Source: Pseudomonas sp. LS44 (GTDB lineage: Bacteria; Pseudomonadota; Gammaproteobacteria; Pseudomonadales; Pseudomonadaceae). Taken from it: DNA of 64,000 bases. The DNA is taken from contig NZ_CP102830.1 of NCBI RefSeq assembly GCF_024730785.1, positions 3,100,001 through 3,164,000 on the forward strand, read 5' to 3'. Below the pieces are notes generated by a model, which worked only from the letters and a program-made list of their open reading frames with translations, made no database searches and was not told the DNA's origin. The stretch's first letter is position 1; each line of letters begins with the position of its first letter. Both the position numbers and the translations under genes were made by a program. Shown piece by piece: positions 9,891 through 19,674 of this stretch.

Positions 9891-12593
9891 ATGCCGCAGG
9901 TGGATCCCGAGTTGTTCGATCGCGGGCAGTTCCAGGCCGAGTTGGCGTTGAAATCCAGCCCCATCGCCGCCTTCAAGAAAGCCATCCGCGGCGCCCATGA
10001 AGTGCTCGATGCGCGCTTCCACCACGGTCGCGACATTCGCCGCCTGGTGGAAGATCGCGCTTGGTTCACCGACCAGATACTGCGCGAGGCCTGGGCACGC
10101 CTCGACTGGTGCGAGGACGCCGATATCGCCTTGCTGGCAGTCGGCGGCTATGGCCGTGGCGAGCTGCACCCTTATTCGGACATCGACCTGCTGATCCTGC
10201 TCGACAGCGCCGATCACGAAACCTTCCGCGAGCCGATCGAACGCTTCCTTACCCTGCTCTGGGACATCGGCCTGGAAGTTGGCCAAAGCGTGCGTTCGGT
10301 GAACGAATGCGTCCAAGAGGCGCGCGCCGACCTGACGGTGATCACCAACCTGATGGAAAGCCGCACCATTGCTGGGCCCGAGCATCTGCGCCAGCGCATG
10401 ATCGAGGTCACCAGTACCGAGCAGATGTGGCCGAGCAAGCACTTCTATCTGGCCAAGCGCAAAGAACAACGCACGCGTCACGCCAAATACAACGACACCG
10501 AATACAACCTCGAGCCCAACGTCAAAGGCTCGCCGGGCGGCTTGCGCGATATCCAGACCATTCTCTGGGTCGCCCGCCGCCACTTCGGCACGCTCAATCT
10601 GCATGCGATGGTCGGCCAGGGCTTCCTGCTGGAAAGCGAATACGCCCTGCTCGCCTCCTCCCAGGAGTTTCTCTGGAAGGTGCGCTACGCCTTGCACATG
10701 CTCGCCGGTCGCGCGGAAGACCGCCTGCTGTTCGATTACCAGCGCAGTATCGCCGGCCTGCTCGGCTTTGAAGACAACGATGCCAAGTTGGCCATTGAGC
10801 GCTTCATGCAGAAGTATTACCGCACGGTGATGAGCATCGCCGAGCTGAGCGAACTGATCGTCCTGCACTTCGAGGAAGCCATTCTCGGCGCCGGCGACGC
10901 CAGTCAGGTCCGACCACTGAATAGCCGTTTTCAGATTCGCGACGACTATATAGAGGTGGTCCACCCGCAGGTCTTCAAGCGCACCCCATTCGCGATCATG
11001 GAGATCTTCGTGTTGATGGCCCAGAACCCCGAGATCAAAGGGGTTCGTGCCGATACCATTCGCCTGTTGCGCGATCATCGGCATTTGATCGACGACGAGT
11101 TCCGCGGCGACATCCGCAACACCAGCCTGTTCATCGAGCTGTTCAAGTCCGAACAAGGCATCCACCGCAATCTGCGCCGGATGAACCGCTACGGCATCCT
11201 CGGCCGCTACCTGCCGGAGTTCGGCTATATCGTCGGGCAGATGCAGCATGACCTGTTCCATATCTATACGGTCGATGCGCACACGCTCAACTTGATCAAG
11301 CATCTGCGCAAGCTCAAGTGGCCGGAGCTGGCGGAGAAGTTTCCGCTGGCCAGCAAGGTCATGGACAAGCTGCCCAAGCCCGAGCTGATCTATCTCGCCG
11401 GCCTCTACCATGACATCGGTAAAGGCCGGGGTGGCGACCACTCCGAACTGGGCGCCGTGGATGCCGAGACCTTCTGCCGACGCCATCAACTGCCCGCCTG
11501 GGACAGCCGATTGATCGTCTGGCTGGTGCAGAACCACCTGGTGATGTCGACCACCGCACAGCGCAAAGACCTGTCCGACCCGCAGGTGATCCACGATTTC
11601 GCCCAACTGGTCGGCGATCAAGCGCACCTCGACTACCTCTACGTGCTGACCGTCGCCGACATCAACGCCACCAACCCGAGCCTGTGGAACTCCTGGCGTG
11701 CCAGCCTGTTGCGCCAGCTCTTCACCGAGACCAAGCGCGCTCTGCGCCGTGGCCTGGAGAATCCGCTGGATCGTGAAGAGCAGATTCGCCAGACCCAAAG
11801 CGCCGCCCTGGACATCCTGGTGCGCGCCGGCACCGACCCGGATGACGCCGAACAGCTCTGGACTCAGTTGGGCGATGACTATTTCCTGCGGCATACCGCC
11901 GCCGACGTGGCCTGGCACACCGACGCCATCCTGCAGCATGGCAAGCGCAGCGAACCACTGGTGCTGATCAAGGAAACCACCCAACGCGAATTCGAGGGCG
12001 GCACGCAGATCTTCATCTATGCACCGGATCAGCACGACTTCTTCGCCGTGACCGTGGCCGCCATGGACCAGCTCAACCTGAACATCCACGACGCCCGGGT
12101 CATCACCTCCAGCAGCCAGTTCACCCTCGACACCTACATAGTGTTGGACGCCGATGGCGGCTCGATTGGCGACAATCCGGCGCGTATCAAGGAAATTCGC
12201 CAGGGATTGGTCGCAGCACTGGAAAACCCCGACAACTATCCGGCGATCATCCAGCGCCGGGTGCCGCGGCAGCTCAAGCATTTCACCTTCGCCCCGCAAG
12301 TGACCATCTCCAACGATGCGCAGCGCCCGGTGACCATGCTGGAAATCATCGCCCCGGACCGCCCCGGCCTGCTGGCACGGATCGGCAAGATTTTCCTGGA
12401 TTTCGATCTGTCGCTGCAGAACGCCAAGATCGCCACCCTGGGTGAGCGCATCGAGGACGTGTTCTTCGTCACCGACGCCCGCAACCAGCCGCTGTCCGAT
12501 CCAGAGCTGTGCGCCCGCCTGCAACAGGCGATCGTCGAACAACTGTCGCCGACCCGCGATACCGCCAGCGAAATCAGCCGCATCAGTATTTGA
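9891..12593 (+). CDS. glnD: [Protein-PII] uridylyltransferase / uridylyl-removing enzyme
   Basis: GlnD senses glutamine and adds or removes UMP on PII proteins (GlnB/GlnK), setting nitrogen control. The 900-residue protein has the N-terminal nucleotidyltransferase motif [19 protein letters not shown] (about residues 84-102), a GlnE/PII-UTase middle region, and the HD hydrolase motif [21 protein letters not shown] (about residue 505). Two C-terminal ACT domains bind glutamine (around [19 protein letters not shown] and [17 protein letters not shown]). A strong AAGGAAGG ribosome site precedes ATG 9891. A 900-codon open frame also exists on the opposite strand but is a codon-bias shadow. Confidence 0.97.
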   Translation: MPQVDPELFDRGQFQAELALKSSPIAAFKKAIRGAHEVLDARFHHGRDIRRLVEDRAWFTDQILREAWARLDWCEDADIALLAVGGYGRGELHPYSDIDLLILLDSADHETFREPIERFLTLLWDIGLEVGQSVRSVNECVQEARADLTVITNLMESRTIAGPEHLRQRMIEVTSTEQMWPSKHFYLAKRKEQRTRHAKYNDTEYNLEPNVKGSPGGLRDIQTILWVARRHFGTLNLHAMVGQGFLLESEYALLASSQEFLWKVRYALHMLAGRAEDRLLFDYQRSIAGLLGFEDNDAKLAIERFMQKYYRTVMSIAELSELIVLHFEEAILGAGDASQVRPLNSRFQIRDDYIEVVHPQVFKRTPFAIMEIFVLMAQNPEIKGVRADTIRLLRDHRHLIDDEFRGDIRNTSLFIELFKSEQGIHRNLRRMNRYGILGRYLPEFGYIVGQMQHDLFHIYTVDAHTLNLIKHLRKLKWPELAEKFPLASKVMDKLPKPELIYLAGLYHDIGKGRGGDHSELGAVDAETFCRRHQLPAWDSRLIVWLVQNHLVMSTTAQRKDLSDPQVIHDFAQLVGDQAHLDYLYVLTVADINATNPSLWNSWRASLLRQLFTETKRALRRGLENPLDREEQIRQTQSAALDILVRAGTDPDDAEQLWTQLGDDYFLRHTAADVAWHTDAILQHGKRSEPLVLIKETTQREFEGGTQIFIYAPDQHDFFAVTVAAMDQLNLNIHDARVITSSSQFTLDTYIVLDADGGSIGDNPARIKEIRQGLVAALENPDNYPAIIQRRVPRQLKHFTFAPQVTISNDAQRPVTMLEIIAPDRPGLLARIGKIFLDFDLSLQNAKIATLGERIEDVFFVTDARNQPLSDPELCARLQQAIVEQLSPTRDTASEISRISI

Positions 12594-12645
12594 GCCTCAC
12601 AGACCGCGCCCTCCGGGGCGTGGCCGGATTACGCAAGAGATAATC

Positions 12646-13839
12646 ATGAACCCAGCACTCGCCCACCTGCAGCCCTACCCCTTCGAGAAACTGCGCGCCC
12701 TGCTCGGCGGCGTTCAACCGCCTCAAGGCAAGTCAGCCATCGCCCTGTCCATCGGCGAACCGAAGCACCGCTCGCCGAGCTTCGTTGGCGAAACCTTGAG
12801 CGCCAACCTCGAACAGCTCGCCGTGTACCCGACGACGCTCGGCCTGCCGGCGCTGCGCGAAGCCATCGCCCACTGGTGCGAGCGTCGCTTCAATGTACCG
12901 GCCGGTTGGCTGGATGCGGCGCGCCATGTGCTGCCGGTCAATGGCACCCGCGAGGCATTGTTCGCCTTCACCCAGACCGTGGTGGACCGCGAGCGCCAGG
13001 GTCTGGTGGTCAGCCCCAACCCCTTCTACCAAATCTACGAAGGCGCGGCCTTGCTCGCCGGCGCCGAGCCGCATTACCTGCCATGCCTGGCCGAAAACGG
13101 CTTCAATCCGGACTTCGACGCGGTGAGCGCCGAAACCTGGCAGCGCACGCAGATCCTCTTCCTCTGTTCGCCAGGCAACCCCACCGGCGCGCTGATCCCG
13201 CTGGAAACCTTGAAGAAGCTGATCACCCTGGCCGACCAGTATGATTTCGTGATCGCTGCCGACGAGTGCTACAGCGAGCTGTATTTCGACGAGCAGAACC
13301 CGCCGGCCGGCCTGCTGAGCGCCTGCGCCGCTCTGGGCTGTAGCGACTTCAAGCGCTGCGTGGTGTTTCACAGCCTGTCTAAGCGCTCCAACCTGCCCGG
13401 CCTGCGCTCCGGCTTCGTGGCCGGTGATGCCGAGATTCTCAAAGCCTTCCTGCTGTATCGCACCTATCACGGTTGCGCGATGCCCGTGCAGACCCAGTTG
13501 GCCAGCGTCGCGGCCTGGAATGATGAGGTTCACGTGCGCGCCAACCGCACCCTGTATCGCGAAAAGTTCGACGCCGTGCTGGATATCCTCGCGCCGGTGA
13601 TGGACGTGCAACGCCCGGACGGCGGCTTCTATCTCTGGGCGAAAACGCCGATGGACGACGCCACCTTCACCCGCGAGCTGTTCGCCAGCGAGCACGTCAC
13701 CGTAGTGCCCGGCTCCTACCTGTCCCGCGAGGTCAACGGCTTCAACCCCGGCGCCGGTCGTGTGCGCATGGCCCTGGTCGCGCCACTGGCCGAGTGCGTG
13801 GAAGCGGCCCAACGCATTCGTCAGTTCATCAGCGGCTGA
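12646..13839 (+). CDS. dapC: Succinyldiaminopimelate transaminase
   Basis: DapC transfers an amino group from glutamate to N-succinyl-2-amino-6-oxopimelate in lysine/DAP synthesis. It is a class I/II PLP aminotransferase of 397 residues. The PLP lysine is in HSLSKRSNLPGLRSG and the cofactor-binding aspartate in AADECYSELYF; the substrate arginine is near GRVRMALVA. The frame is open from 12442 inside glnD, but ATG 12646 (MNPALAHLQPYPFEKLRAL) has a purine-rich AAGAGA site and is the family start. Together with dapD and dapE in this window it gives three steps of the succinylase branch. Confidence 0.92.
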   Translation: MNPALAHLQPYPFEKLRALLGGVQPPQGKSAIALSIGEPKHRSPSFVGETLSANLEQLAVYPTTLGLPALREAIAHWCERRFNVPAGWLDAARHVLPVNGTREALFAFTQTVVDRERQGLVVSPNPFYQIYEGAALLAGAEPHYLPCLAENGFNPDFDAVSAETWQRTQILFLCSPGNPTGALIPLETLKKLITLADQYDFVIAADECYSELYFDEQNPPAGLLSACAALGCSDFKRCVVFHSLSKRSNLPGLRSGFVAGDAEILKAFLLYRTYHGCAMPVQTQLASVAAWNDEVHVRANRTLYREKFDAVLDILAPVMDVQRPDGGFYLWAKTPMDDATFTRELFASEHVTVVPGSYLSREVNGFNPGAGRVRMALVAPLAECVEAAQRIRQFISG

Positions 13840-13846
13840 TTCAGAC

Positions 13847-13880
13847 TCGCCCCAGTCGAGCATTTGACCGACTGGGGCGA
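13847..13880 (+). terminator. Hairpin after dapC
   Basis: A perfect 12-bp inverted repeat (TCGCCCCAGTCG and CGACTGGGGCGA, 10-nt loop) begins eight bases after the dapC stop. A weak T-rich tract follows, so it is a probable terminator. Confidence 0.6.
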
Positions 13881-14121
13881 CTTGGTAGTTTTGCATTACC
13901 AGCCTGCCGGCCCACGCGCAGCTCTCTATTTCGCAACGCGCGGTAACACAACGCACCAGTGGCCGGCTTCGATCAAAGCGTGGATTCACCTGCCCGCCTG
14001 ACACCAACTCGCCGACAATCCGCCCCAACACCGTCAACCACCGCTGCAATCGGTCGGCATGGCATAATTGCCGGCCCCAAGTCACCCAAACAGCCCCCAT
14101 CGCTTGCGGAGAGCCTGCAGA

Positions 14122-14484
14122 GTGAGCAAACCCAGCCAAGCCTTGTGCCTATACGGCATCAAGGCCTGCGACACGATGAAAAAAGCCCGCACCTGGCTCG
14201 ACGAGCACGGCGCCGCTTATGCTTTTCACGATTACAAAGCGGCCGGGATCGACCGAGCCAACCTGCAGAAGTGGTGCGCCGAGCATGGCTGGCAAATCGT
14301 GCTGAACCGCGCTGGCACTACCTTCCGCAAGCTCGACGAGGCGCAGAAGACCGATCTGAATGAAGCCCGCGCCATCGAACTGATGCTCGCTCAGCCCTCG
14401 ATGATCAAGCGTCCGGTGCTCGATCTGGGCGACAAGACCTTGATCGGCTTCAAGCCCGAACTTTATTCCGCCGCGCTCACCTGA
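14122..14484 (+). CDS. ArsC family reductase (YffB/Spx-like)
   Basis: A 120-residue thioredoxin-fold protein of the ArsC/YffB family. It has LYGIKACDTMKKARTWLDEH, with a single N-terminal cysteine in the position of the ArsC nucleophile, and the RPVLDLGDKTLIGFKPELY end typical of YffB-type proteins. The start is GTG 14122 with GGAGAG upstream; earlier codons do not fit the family. YffB-type proteins are usually found beside dapE or dapD genes, as here, but their substrate is not established, and arsenate reduction should not be assumed. Confidence 0.85.
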   Translation: MSKPSQALCLYGIKACDTMKKARTWLDEHGAAYAFHDYKAAGIDRANLQKWCAEHGWQIVLNRAGTTFRKLDEAQKTDLNEARAIELMLAQPSMIKRPVLDLGDKTLIGFKPELYSAALT

Positions 14485-14519
14485 GCCCGCTCGCCCACAT
14501 TCGTAACAAGGAAACCGCT

Positions 14520-15554
14520 ATGACCTCCTCCCTCTTCAGCATCGGCTTCGGTGTCGGCACCCAGAATCGCCAGGGCAACTGGCTGGAAGTCTTCTACGCA
14601 CAGCCGCTGCTCAACCCGGCCGCCGAACTGGTCGCTGCAGTCGCCACCAAGCTCAACTACCAGGGCGGCAACCAGGCCATCGCCATCAGCAAAAACCAGG
14701 CCGCCGAATTGGCCGACGCGCTGAAAGGCGTCGATGCCACCCAGGCCGCGCTGCTCACCCGTCTGGCCGAGAGCCAGCGCCCGCTGGTCGTCACCCTGCT
14801 GGCCGAAGACGCCGCGTTGACCTCCACACCCGAGGCCTATCTCAAGCTGCACCTGCTCTCCCATCGCTTGGTCAAGCCGCACGGACAGAACCTCACCGGC
14901 ATCTTCCCGCTGCTGCCGAACATCGCCTGGACCAGCCAAGGCGCCATCGACCTCGGTGAACTGGCCGAGCGCCAACTGGAAGCGCGCCTGAAAGGCGAGC
15001 TGCTGGAAGTCTTCTCGGTGGACAAGTTCCCGAAAATGACCGACTACGTAGTCCCGAGCGGCGTACGCCTGGCTGACAGCGCTCGCGTGCGCCTGGGCGC
15101 CTACATCGGCGAAGGCACCACGGTGATGCATGAAGGTTTCGTCAACTTCAACGCCGGCACCGAAGGCCCAGGCATGATCGAAGGCCGCGTCTCCGCTGGC
15201 GTGTTCGTCGGCAAGGGTTCCGACCTGGGCGGCGGCTGCTCGACCATGGGTACCCTGTCCGGTGGCGGCAACATCGTCATCAGCGTGGGCGAAGGCTGCC
15301 TGATCGGCGCCAATGCCGGTATCGGCATCCCACTCGGCGATCGCAACATCGTCGAAGCAGGCCTGTACATCACCGCCGGTACCAAGGTTGCGTTGCTCGA
15401 CGAGCAGAACAACCTGGTCAAGGTGGTCAAGGCTCGCGACGTGGCTGGTCAGACGGATCTGCTGTTCCGTCGCAACTCGCAAAACGGCGCGGTCGAGTGC
15501 AAGACCAACAAAACCGCGATCGAGCTCAACGAAGCGCTGCACGCGCACAATTGA
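14520..15554 (+). CDS. dapD: 2,3,4,5-tetrahydropyridine-2,6-dicarboxylate N-succinyltransferase
   Basis: DapD succinylates tetrahydrodipicolinate in lysine/DAP synthesis. The 344-residue length and the N-terminus (MTSSLFSIGFGVGTQNRQGN) are those of the Pseudomonas-type DapD, which is longer than the E. coli enzyme. The C-terminal half is a left-handed beta-helix with hexapeptide repeats (for example RLGAYIGEGTTVMHEGFVNF and GRVSAGVFVGKGSDLGGG). The preceding gap contains AAGGAAA. It lies 35 bp after the ArsC-like gene and upstream of csdA. Confidence 0.95.
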   Translation: MTSSLFSIGFGVGTQNRQGNWLEVFYAQPLLNPAAELVAAVATKLNYQGGNQAIAISKNQAAELADALKGVDATQAALLTRLAESQRPLVVTLLAEDAALTSTPEAYLKLHLLSHRLVKPHGQNLTGIFPLLPNIAWTSQGAIDLGELAERQLEARLKGELLEVFSVDKFPKMTDYVVPSGVRLADSARVRLGAYIGEGTTVMHEGFVNFNAGTEGPGMIEGRVSAGVFVGKGSDLGGGCSTMGTLSGGGNIVISVGEGCLIGANAGIGIPLGDRNIVEAGLYITAGTKVALLDEQNNLVKVVKARDVAGQTDLLFRRNSQNGAVECKTNKTAIELNEALHAHN

Positions 15555-15563
15555 TCCTATAGT

Positions 15564-15633
15564 CGTAGGGTGGTCGCGCCGCACAGCGGCAGTCCGCCAC
15601 GGCGTACTGCCCGAGCGGGCGAGTACGCCCTAC
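15564..15633. repeat. REP-like inverted repeat between dapD and csdA
   Basis: The sequence starts GTAGGGTGG and ends with its near complement CGCCCTAC and has internal AGTCCGCC and GCGTACTGC words. Related copies are at 35975-36076 and 41153-41247. Confidence 0.6.
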
Positions 15634-15647
15634 GCTGGGAGCCTGCA

Positions 15648-16853
15648 ATGCCCCTGAACTCCCCCTGGCGCGCCGATTTCCCCGGCATCCTGGCTCTCGA
15701 CGCAGAAGGCCAGACCTATCTCGACAGCGCCGCCACCAGCCAGAAGCCGCAGGCCATGCTCGACGCCCTGCTCGGCTATTACATGAGCGGCGCGGCCAAC
15801 GTGCATCGCGCCCAGCACGTTCCGGGCGAGCGGGCGACGTGGGCCTTCGAGACCACCCGCAGCAAGATCGCCCAGTGGCTGCAGGTCGAATCGCCGACGC
15901 AAATTCTCTTCACGCGCGGCACCACCGAAGCCATCAATCTGCTGGCCTATGGGCTGGAGACGCAATTTCATCCGGGCGACGAGATCGTCATCAGCGCCCT
16001 GGAACACCACGCAAATCTATTGCCCTGGCAACAACTGGCTCAGCGCCGGGGCTTGCACCTGCGCGTCCTACCACTGAACGCAGCTGGCAGCATCGATCTC
16101 GAACAGGCGGCACAGCTGATCGGGCCACGCTGCCGGCTGTTGGCGATCAGCCAGCTCTCCAACGTGCTAGGCCGCTGGCAACCGCTCCCCGAGTTGCTGG
16201 CAATGGCCCGCGCGCGCGGCGCCCTGAGCGTGGTGGACGGTGCCCAAGGCGCGGTGCATGGCCGCCCTGCGGTGCCGGCGCTGGATTGCGACTTCTATGT
16301 GTTCTCCGCGCACAAACTCTATGGCCCGGAGGGCGTCGGCGTGCTCTATGGGCGGGACGATGCCTTGCAGCGCCTACAGCATTGGCAGTTTGGTGGCGAG
16401 ATGGTGCAGGCCGCCGACTACCATGCCGCGACCTTCCGCCCAGCACCGCTCGGCTTCGAAGCCGGCACGCCGCCGATCGCCGGCGTAATCGGCCTAGGCG
16501 CGACCCTGGACTACCTCACCAGTCTCGATCCAGCTGCCGTCGCCGGCCACGAGGCGGCGCTGCACAACAAGCTCCTGGCCGGCCTGGCGGTACGCGATGG
16601 CATTCGTCTGCTCGGCGAGCCGCAAGTGGCGCTGGCCAGCTTTACCGTCGACGGCGTGCACAGTGCCGATCTGGCGCATCTGTTGAGCGACCAGGGCATC
16701 GCCGTGCGCACCGGTCACCACTGCGCCATGCCGCTGCTGAAAAGCCTCGGCCTGAGCGGCGCGGTGCGCGTCTCGCTAGGCCTGTACAACGACTCCAGCG
16801 ACCTCGACCGTTTCTTTAGCGCCTTCGATCGCGCCCTGGAGTTGCTGCGATGA
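15648..16853 (+). CDS. csdA: Cysteine desulfurase CsdA
   Basis: A class V aminotransferase-fold enzyme of 401 residues that removes sulfur from cysteine and hands it to CsdE. It has YLDSAATSQKP at the start, the PLP-lysine motif SAHKLYGPEGVGVLYG and the persulfide cysteine in RTGHHCAMPLLKSL. Start ATG 15648 (MPLNSPWRADFPGI) follows GGGAG; earlier codons lie in the REP-like repeat. The stop overlaps the csdE start in an ATGA, and tcdA (csdL) converges just downstream, recreating the csdA-csdE-csdL set. Confidence 0.93.
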   Translation: MPLNSPWRADFPGILALDAEGQTYLDSAATSQKPQAMLDALLGYYMSGAANVHRAQHVPGERATWAFETTRSKIAQWLQVESPTQILFTRGTTEAINLLAYGLETQFHPGDEIVISALEHHANLLPWQQLAQRRGLHLRVLPLNAAGSIDLEQAAQLIGPRCRLLAISQLSNVLGRWQPLPELLAMARARGALSVVDGAQGAVHGRPAVPALDCDFYVFSAHKLYGPEGVGVLYGRDDALQRLQHWQFGGEMVQAADYHAATFRPAPLGFEAGTPPIAGVIGLGATLDYLTSLDPAAVAGHEAALHNKLLAGLAVRDGIRLLGEPQVALASFTVDGVHSADLAHLLSDQGIAVRTGHHCAMPLLKSLGLSGAVRVSLGLYNDSSDLDRFFSAFDRALELLR

Positions 16854-17260
16854 GTCTGTCGGCGCACGCCGCCCAGGCGCTGGAGACGTTTACCCAGGCG
16901 GCCGGCTGGGAACAACGCGCCCGGCTGCTAATGCAATGGGGTGGACGACTCGAACCACTGAGCGAGGCCGAACGCAGCGAGGCCAACCGCGTGCACGGCT
17001 GCGAAAGCCTGGTCTGGCTGGTCGGCGCGGCGAAAGATGGACACTGGCAGTTTCGCGCCGCCAGTGACGCCCGTCTGCTGCGCGGTCTGCTGGCGCTCTT
17101 GCTGGTCCGCGTCGAGGGGCTGCCTGGGCCAGAGCTGCAGGCGCTGGATTTGCCTGACTGGTTCGCCCAGTTAGGTCTGGGTCGCCAGCTTTCGCCCTCG
17201 CGCAGCAATGGGCTGAATGCCGTGTTGCAGCGGATGCGCGAGCTGGTGGGCGGCGTCTAG
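16850..17260 (+). CDS. csdE: Sulfur acceptor protein CsdE (SufE family)
   Basis: A 136-residue SufE-fold protein that accepts persulfide sulfur from CsdA. The acceptor cysteine is in HGCESLVWLVG, the family signature (VxGCxSxVWL). The ATGA overlap with csdA indicates coupling. Length is typical. Confidence 0.92.
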   Translation: MSLSAHAAQALETFTQAAGWEQRARLLMQWGGRLEPLSEAERSEANRVHGCESLVWLVGAAKDGHWQFRAASDARLLRGLLALLLVRVEGLPGPELQALDLPDWFAQLGLGRQLSPSRSNGLNAVLQRMRELVGGV

Positions 17261-17301
17261 CTCACCAGCTCCCGGATTGCATCCGGGCTACGGTTCTGCA
17301 G

Positions 17302-17370
17302 GTAGGAGCGAATTCATTCGCAATCATCGCTCGCAGGAGCCACGTGGATCGCGAATGAATTCGCTCCTAC
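17302..17370. repeat. REP pair, GTAGGAGCGAATTCATTCGC family
   Basis: Two 20-nt arms (17302-17321 and 17351-17370) are perfect inverted copies around a 29-nt spacer. The element lies between the convergent csdE and tcdA genes and may act as a bidirectional transcript end. Other copies of the arm are at 37275 and 45535. Confidence 0.85.
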
Positions 17371-17387
17371 ACGCCAGCGTGCCTGCG

Positions 17388-18191
17388 TTAGCTCTTGCGC
17401 TCGGCCGGGCGGCGCGCGCCGGCGACCAATTTATCGACGATCCGTGCGGCGGCGACCATGCCGAACGTCGCCGTGACCATCATCACCGCGCCGAAACCAC
17501 CGGCGCAGTCGAGCTTGACCCCTTCCCCGGCGAAGCCCTTGGTCTGACACACGCTGCCGTCTGCCTGCGGATAGCGCAGCTGCTCGGTGGAGTACACACA
17601 ATGCACGCTGTAGGTGCGGCCCGGGGTGCGCGAGAAACCGTAATCGCGGCGCAAGGTCGAACGCACCTTGGCGGCCAGCGGATCGTTGAAGGTCTTATTG
17701 AGGTCGGCGACCTGGATTTGCGTCGGATCGACCTGCCCGCCCGCGCCGCCGGTGGTGACGATCTGGATCTTGCGCCGCTTGCACCAGGAGATCAGCGCCG
17801 CCTTGGCCGCCACGCTGTCGATGCAGTCGATCACCGCGTCGAGCTGCTCGGTGATGTACTCGGCCATCGTCTCGCGGGTCACGAAATCGGAGACCGCATG
17901 CACCACACAGGCCGGATTGATGGCGCGGATGCGTTCGGCCATGGCTTCCACCTTGGCTCGACCTACCGCGCCGTCCAGCGCATGCACCTGGCGGTTGGTG
18001 TTGGTGATGCACACATCATCCAGATCGAACAGGGAGATCTCGCCGACGCCGCTGCGCGCCAGCGCCTCGGCGGCCCAAGAACCGACGCCGCCGATGCCGA
18101 CCACGGCGACATGCGCCGCCGCCAAACGCTGCAGGCCGGCGCGCCCATAGAGTCGGGCGATGCCGCCAAAACGCTGCTCGTCGATCTGCAT
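17388..18191 (-). CDS. tcdA: tRNA threonylcarbamoyladenosine dehydratase TcdA (CsdL)
   Basis: TcdA is an E1-like ATP-dependent enzyme that cyclises t6A37 in tRNAs to ct6A. The 267-residue protein has the ThiF/E1 nucleotide-binding motif VAVVGIGGVGSWAAEALARSG (about residues 28-48), then LFDLDDVCITNTNRQ and the CIDSVAAKAALISWC region. The frame is open upstream, but ATG 18191 (MQIDEQRFGGIARLYG) is the family start. The sulfur relay CsdA-CsdE is next to it, as in enterobacteria where the gene is called csdL. Confidence 0.93.
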   Translation of the reverse strand: MQIDEQRFGGIARLYGRAGLQRLAAAHVAVVGIGGVGSWAAEALARSGVGEISLFDLDDVCITNTNRQVHALDGAVGRAKVEAMAERIRAINPACVVHAVSDFVTRETMAEYITEQLDAVIDCIDSVAAKAALISWCKRRKIQIVTTGGAGGQVDPTQIQVADLNKTFNDPLAAKVRSTLRRDYGFSRTPGRTYSVHCVYSTEQLRYPQADGSVCQTKGFAGEGVKLDCAGGFGAVMMVTATFGMVAAARIVDKLVAGARRPAERKS

Positions 18192-18353
18192 GACAGGGCT
18201 CACTGGCTGGAAACGGGCGCGCAGTATAAAAGCCAACGGCCCTATCGACGAGACTAGCCCGTCGCCAACCCACTTGCCGGCCAGCCCGGCGCTATAGTCA
18301 GGAGAGGCAAACAGGCGCACCGCAACCATCGGGCGAGCGCGCCGGAGGTGGCC

Positions 18354-19505
18354 ATGCGCAGCTTCACCTTCTTCAACCCCACCCGCCTGCACTTCGGCGC
18401 CGGGCAGATCGCCCGGCTGAGCGAGGAAATCCCGGCCAGCGCGCGGATCCTGGTTACCCATGGCGGCGCGAGCATTTTTCAGAATGGCGTGTGGCAGCAG
18501 GTGCAGGATGCGCTGAGCGGCTATCGGCTCAGCCGCTTCGCCGGCATCGAGGCCAATCCACAGTTCGCCACCCTGCTGCGCGGTCTGGAACAGGCACGCA
18601 GCAGCGCCTGCGATTTCATCCTGGCGATTGGCGGCGGCTCGGTGATTGACGGCAGCAAATTCATCGCCGCCGCGCTCTGCCATGACGGCGATCCCCTCGA
18701 GTTACTGACCGGCACCCCGATTACCGCGGCGCTTCCGTTGGGCTGCGTGGTGACACTGGCGGCGACCGGTTCGGAAAGCAACGGCAGCGGCCTGGTCAGC
18801 CATGCCGCGCGCCAGGAGAAGTTGGCTTTCTCCAGCCCGCTGCTGTGCCCACGCTTCGCCATTCTCGATCCGAACACGACCTTCAGCCTGCCGCCGCGGC
18901 TGATCAGCAACGGCGTCATCGATGCCTTCGTGCACACCCTCGAGTACTACCTGACCTACTCCGCCCATGCGCCGCTGCAGGATCGCTACGCCGAAGCGCT
19001 GTTGCGCACGCTGATCGAGGAAGGTCCGCTGGCCCTCGCCAGCCCGGCCAGCTACGGCGCGCGGGCCAATCTGATGCTCTGTGCCAACCAGGCCATGAAC
19101 GGCCTGCTGGGCTGCGGCATGCCCCAAGACCGACCCACCCACCTGATCGGCCGGGAACTGGCGGCGCTGTATCACATCGACCATGCGCAAACCCTGGCGG
19201 TGATTTTTCCCGCGCTGCTGGGCGAATACCGGGCGGCCTACCACGCCAAACTGCTGCAATACGCCGAGCGGGTCTGGGATTTCAGCCGTGGCGATCCCGA
19301 AGCGCGTGTCGATGCTGCTCTGAATGCCACCCGCGACTTCTTCCGCCGCTTGGGCGCCGCCACCCAACTGGGCGAATTGGGCCTGGATGCGGCGGCGATC
19401 GAGCAGATCCTCGCGCAGTTGAAACGCCACGGCGTGGCCACCCTCGACGAGCAGGCCGAGCTCGATCTGACGCGTTGCGAACGAATCCTGCTGCGAGCCC
19501 TGTAA
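18354..19505 (+). CDS. Iron-containing alcohol dehydrogenase (YqhD-like)
   Basis: A 383-residue group III (iron) alcohol dehydrogenase. It begins FFNPTRLHFGAGQIARL, has the cofactor motif FILAIGGGSVIDGSKFIAAAL (about residue 90), and the metal ligands in VIDAFVHTLEYY and PTHLIGRELAALYHIDHAQTLA. This pattern is closest to the NADPH-dependent aldehyde reductase YqhD and butanol dehydrogenases. GGAGG lies just before ATG 18354; a GTG six bases earlier is part of that ribosome site. The likely role is reduction of reactive or short-chain aldehydes; the true substrate is unknown. It is divergent from tcdA. Confidence 0.9.
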   Translation: MRSFTFFNPTRLHFGAGQIARLSEEIPASARILVTHGGASIFQNGVWQQVQDALSGYRLSRFAGIEANPQFATLLRGLEQARSSACDFILAIGGGSVIDGSKFIAAALCHDGDPLELLTGTPITAALPLGCVVTLAATGSESNGSGLVSHAARQEKLAFSSPLLCPRFAILDPNTTFSLPPRLISNGVIDAFVHTLEYYLTYSAHAPLQDRYAEALLRTLIEEGPLALASPASYGARANLMLCANQAMNGLLGCGMPQDRPTHLIGRELAALYHIDHAQTLAVIFPALLGEYRAAYHAKLLQYAERVWDFSRGDPEARVDAALNATRDFFRRLGAATQLGELGLDAAAIEQILAQLKRHGVATLDEQAELDLTRCERILLRAL

Positions 19506-19674
19506 TCCAGCGAAAGCAGCCTGGCGACGAACTTCTCTCGACGATAAGGGACAAAGTTTTGTCGGCCCGCGGCCCAATCTATACAGGTGTCAGGGGCCGG
19601 AGTAGCATGCGCGCCGACCAGCCTGCAGCTGGCGCCACCCCCCGTTGTTCCACGCATCGGAACCTGAAACGTCT

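Noticed and set aside
9840..12542. 900-codon open frame antisense to glnD
   Set aside because: It mirrors glnD exactly, has no motif or ribosome site, and reflects high GC at third codon positions.
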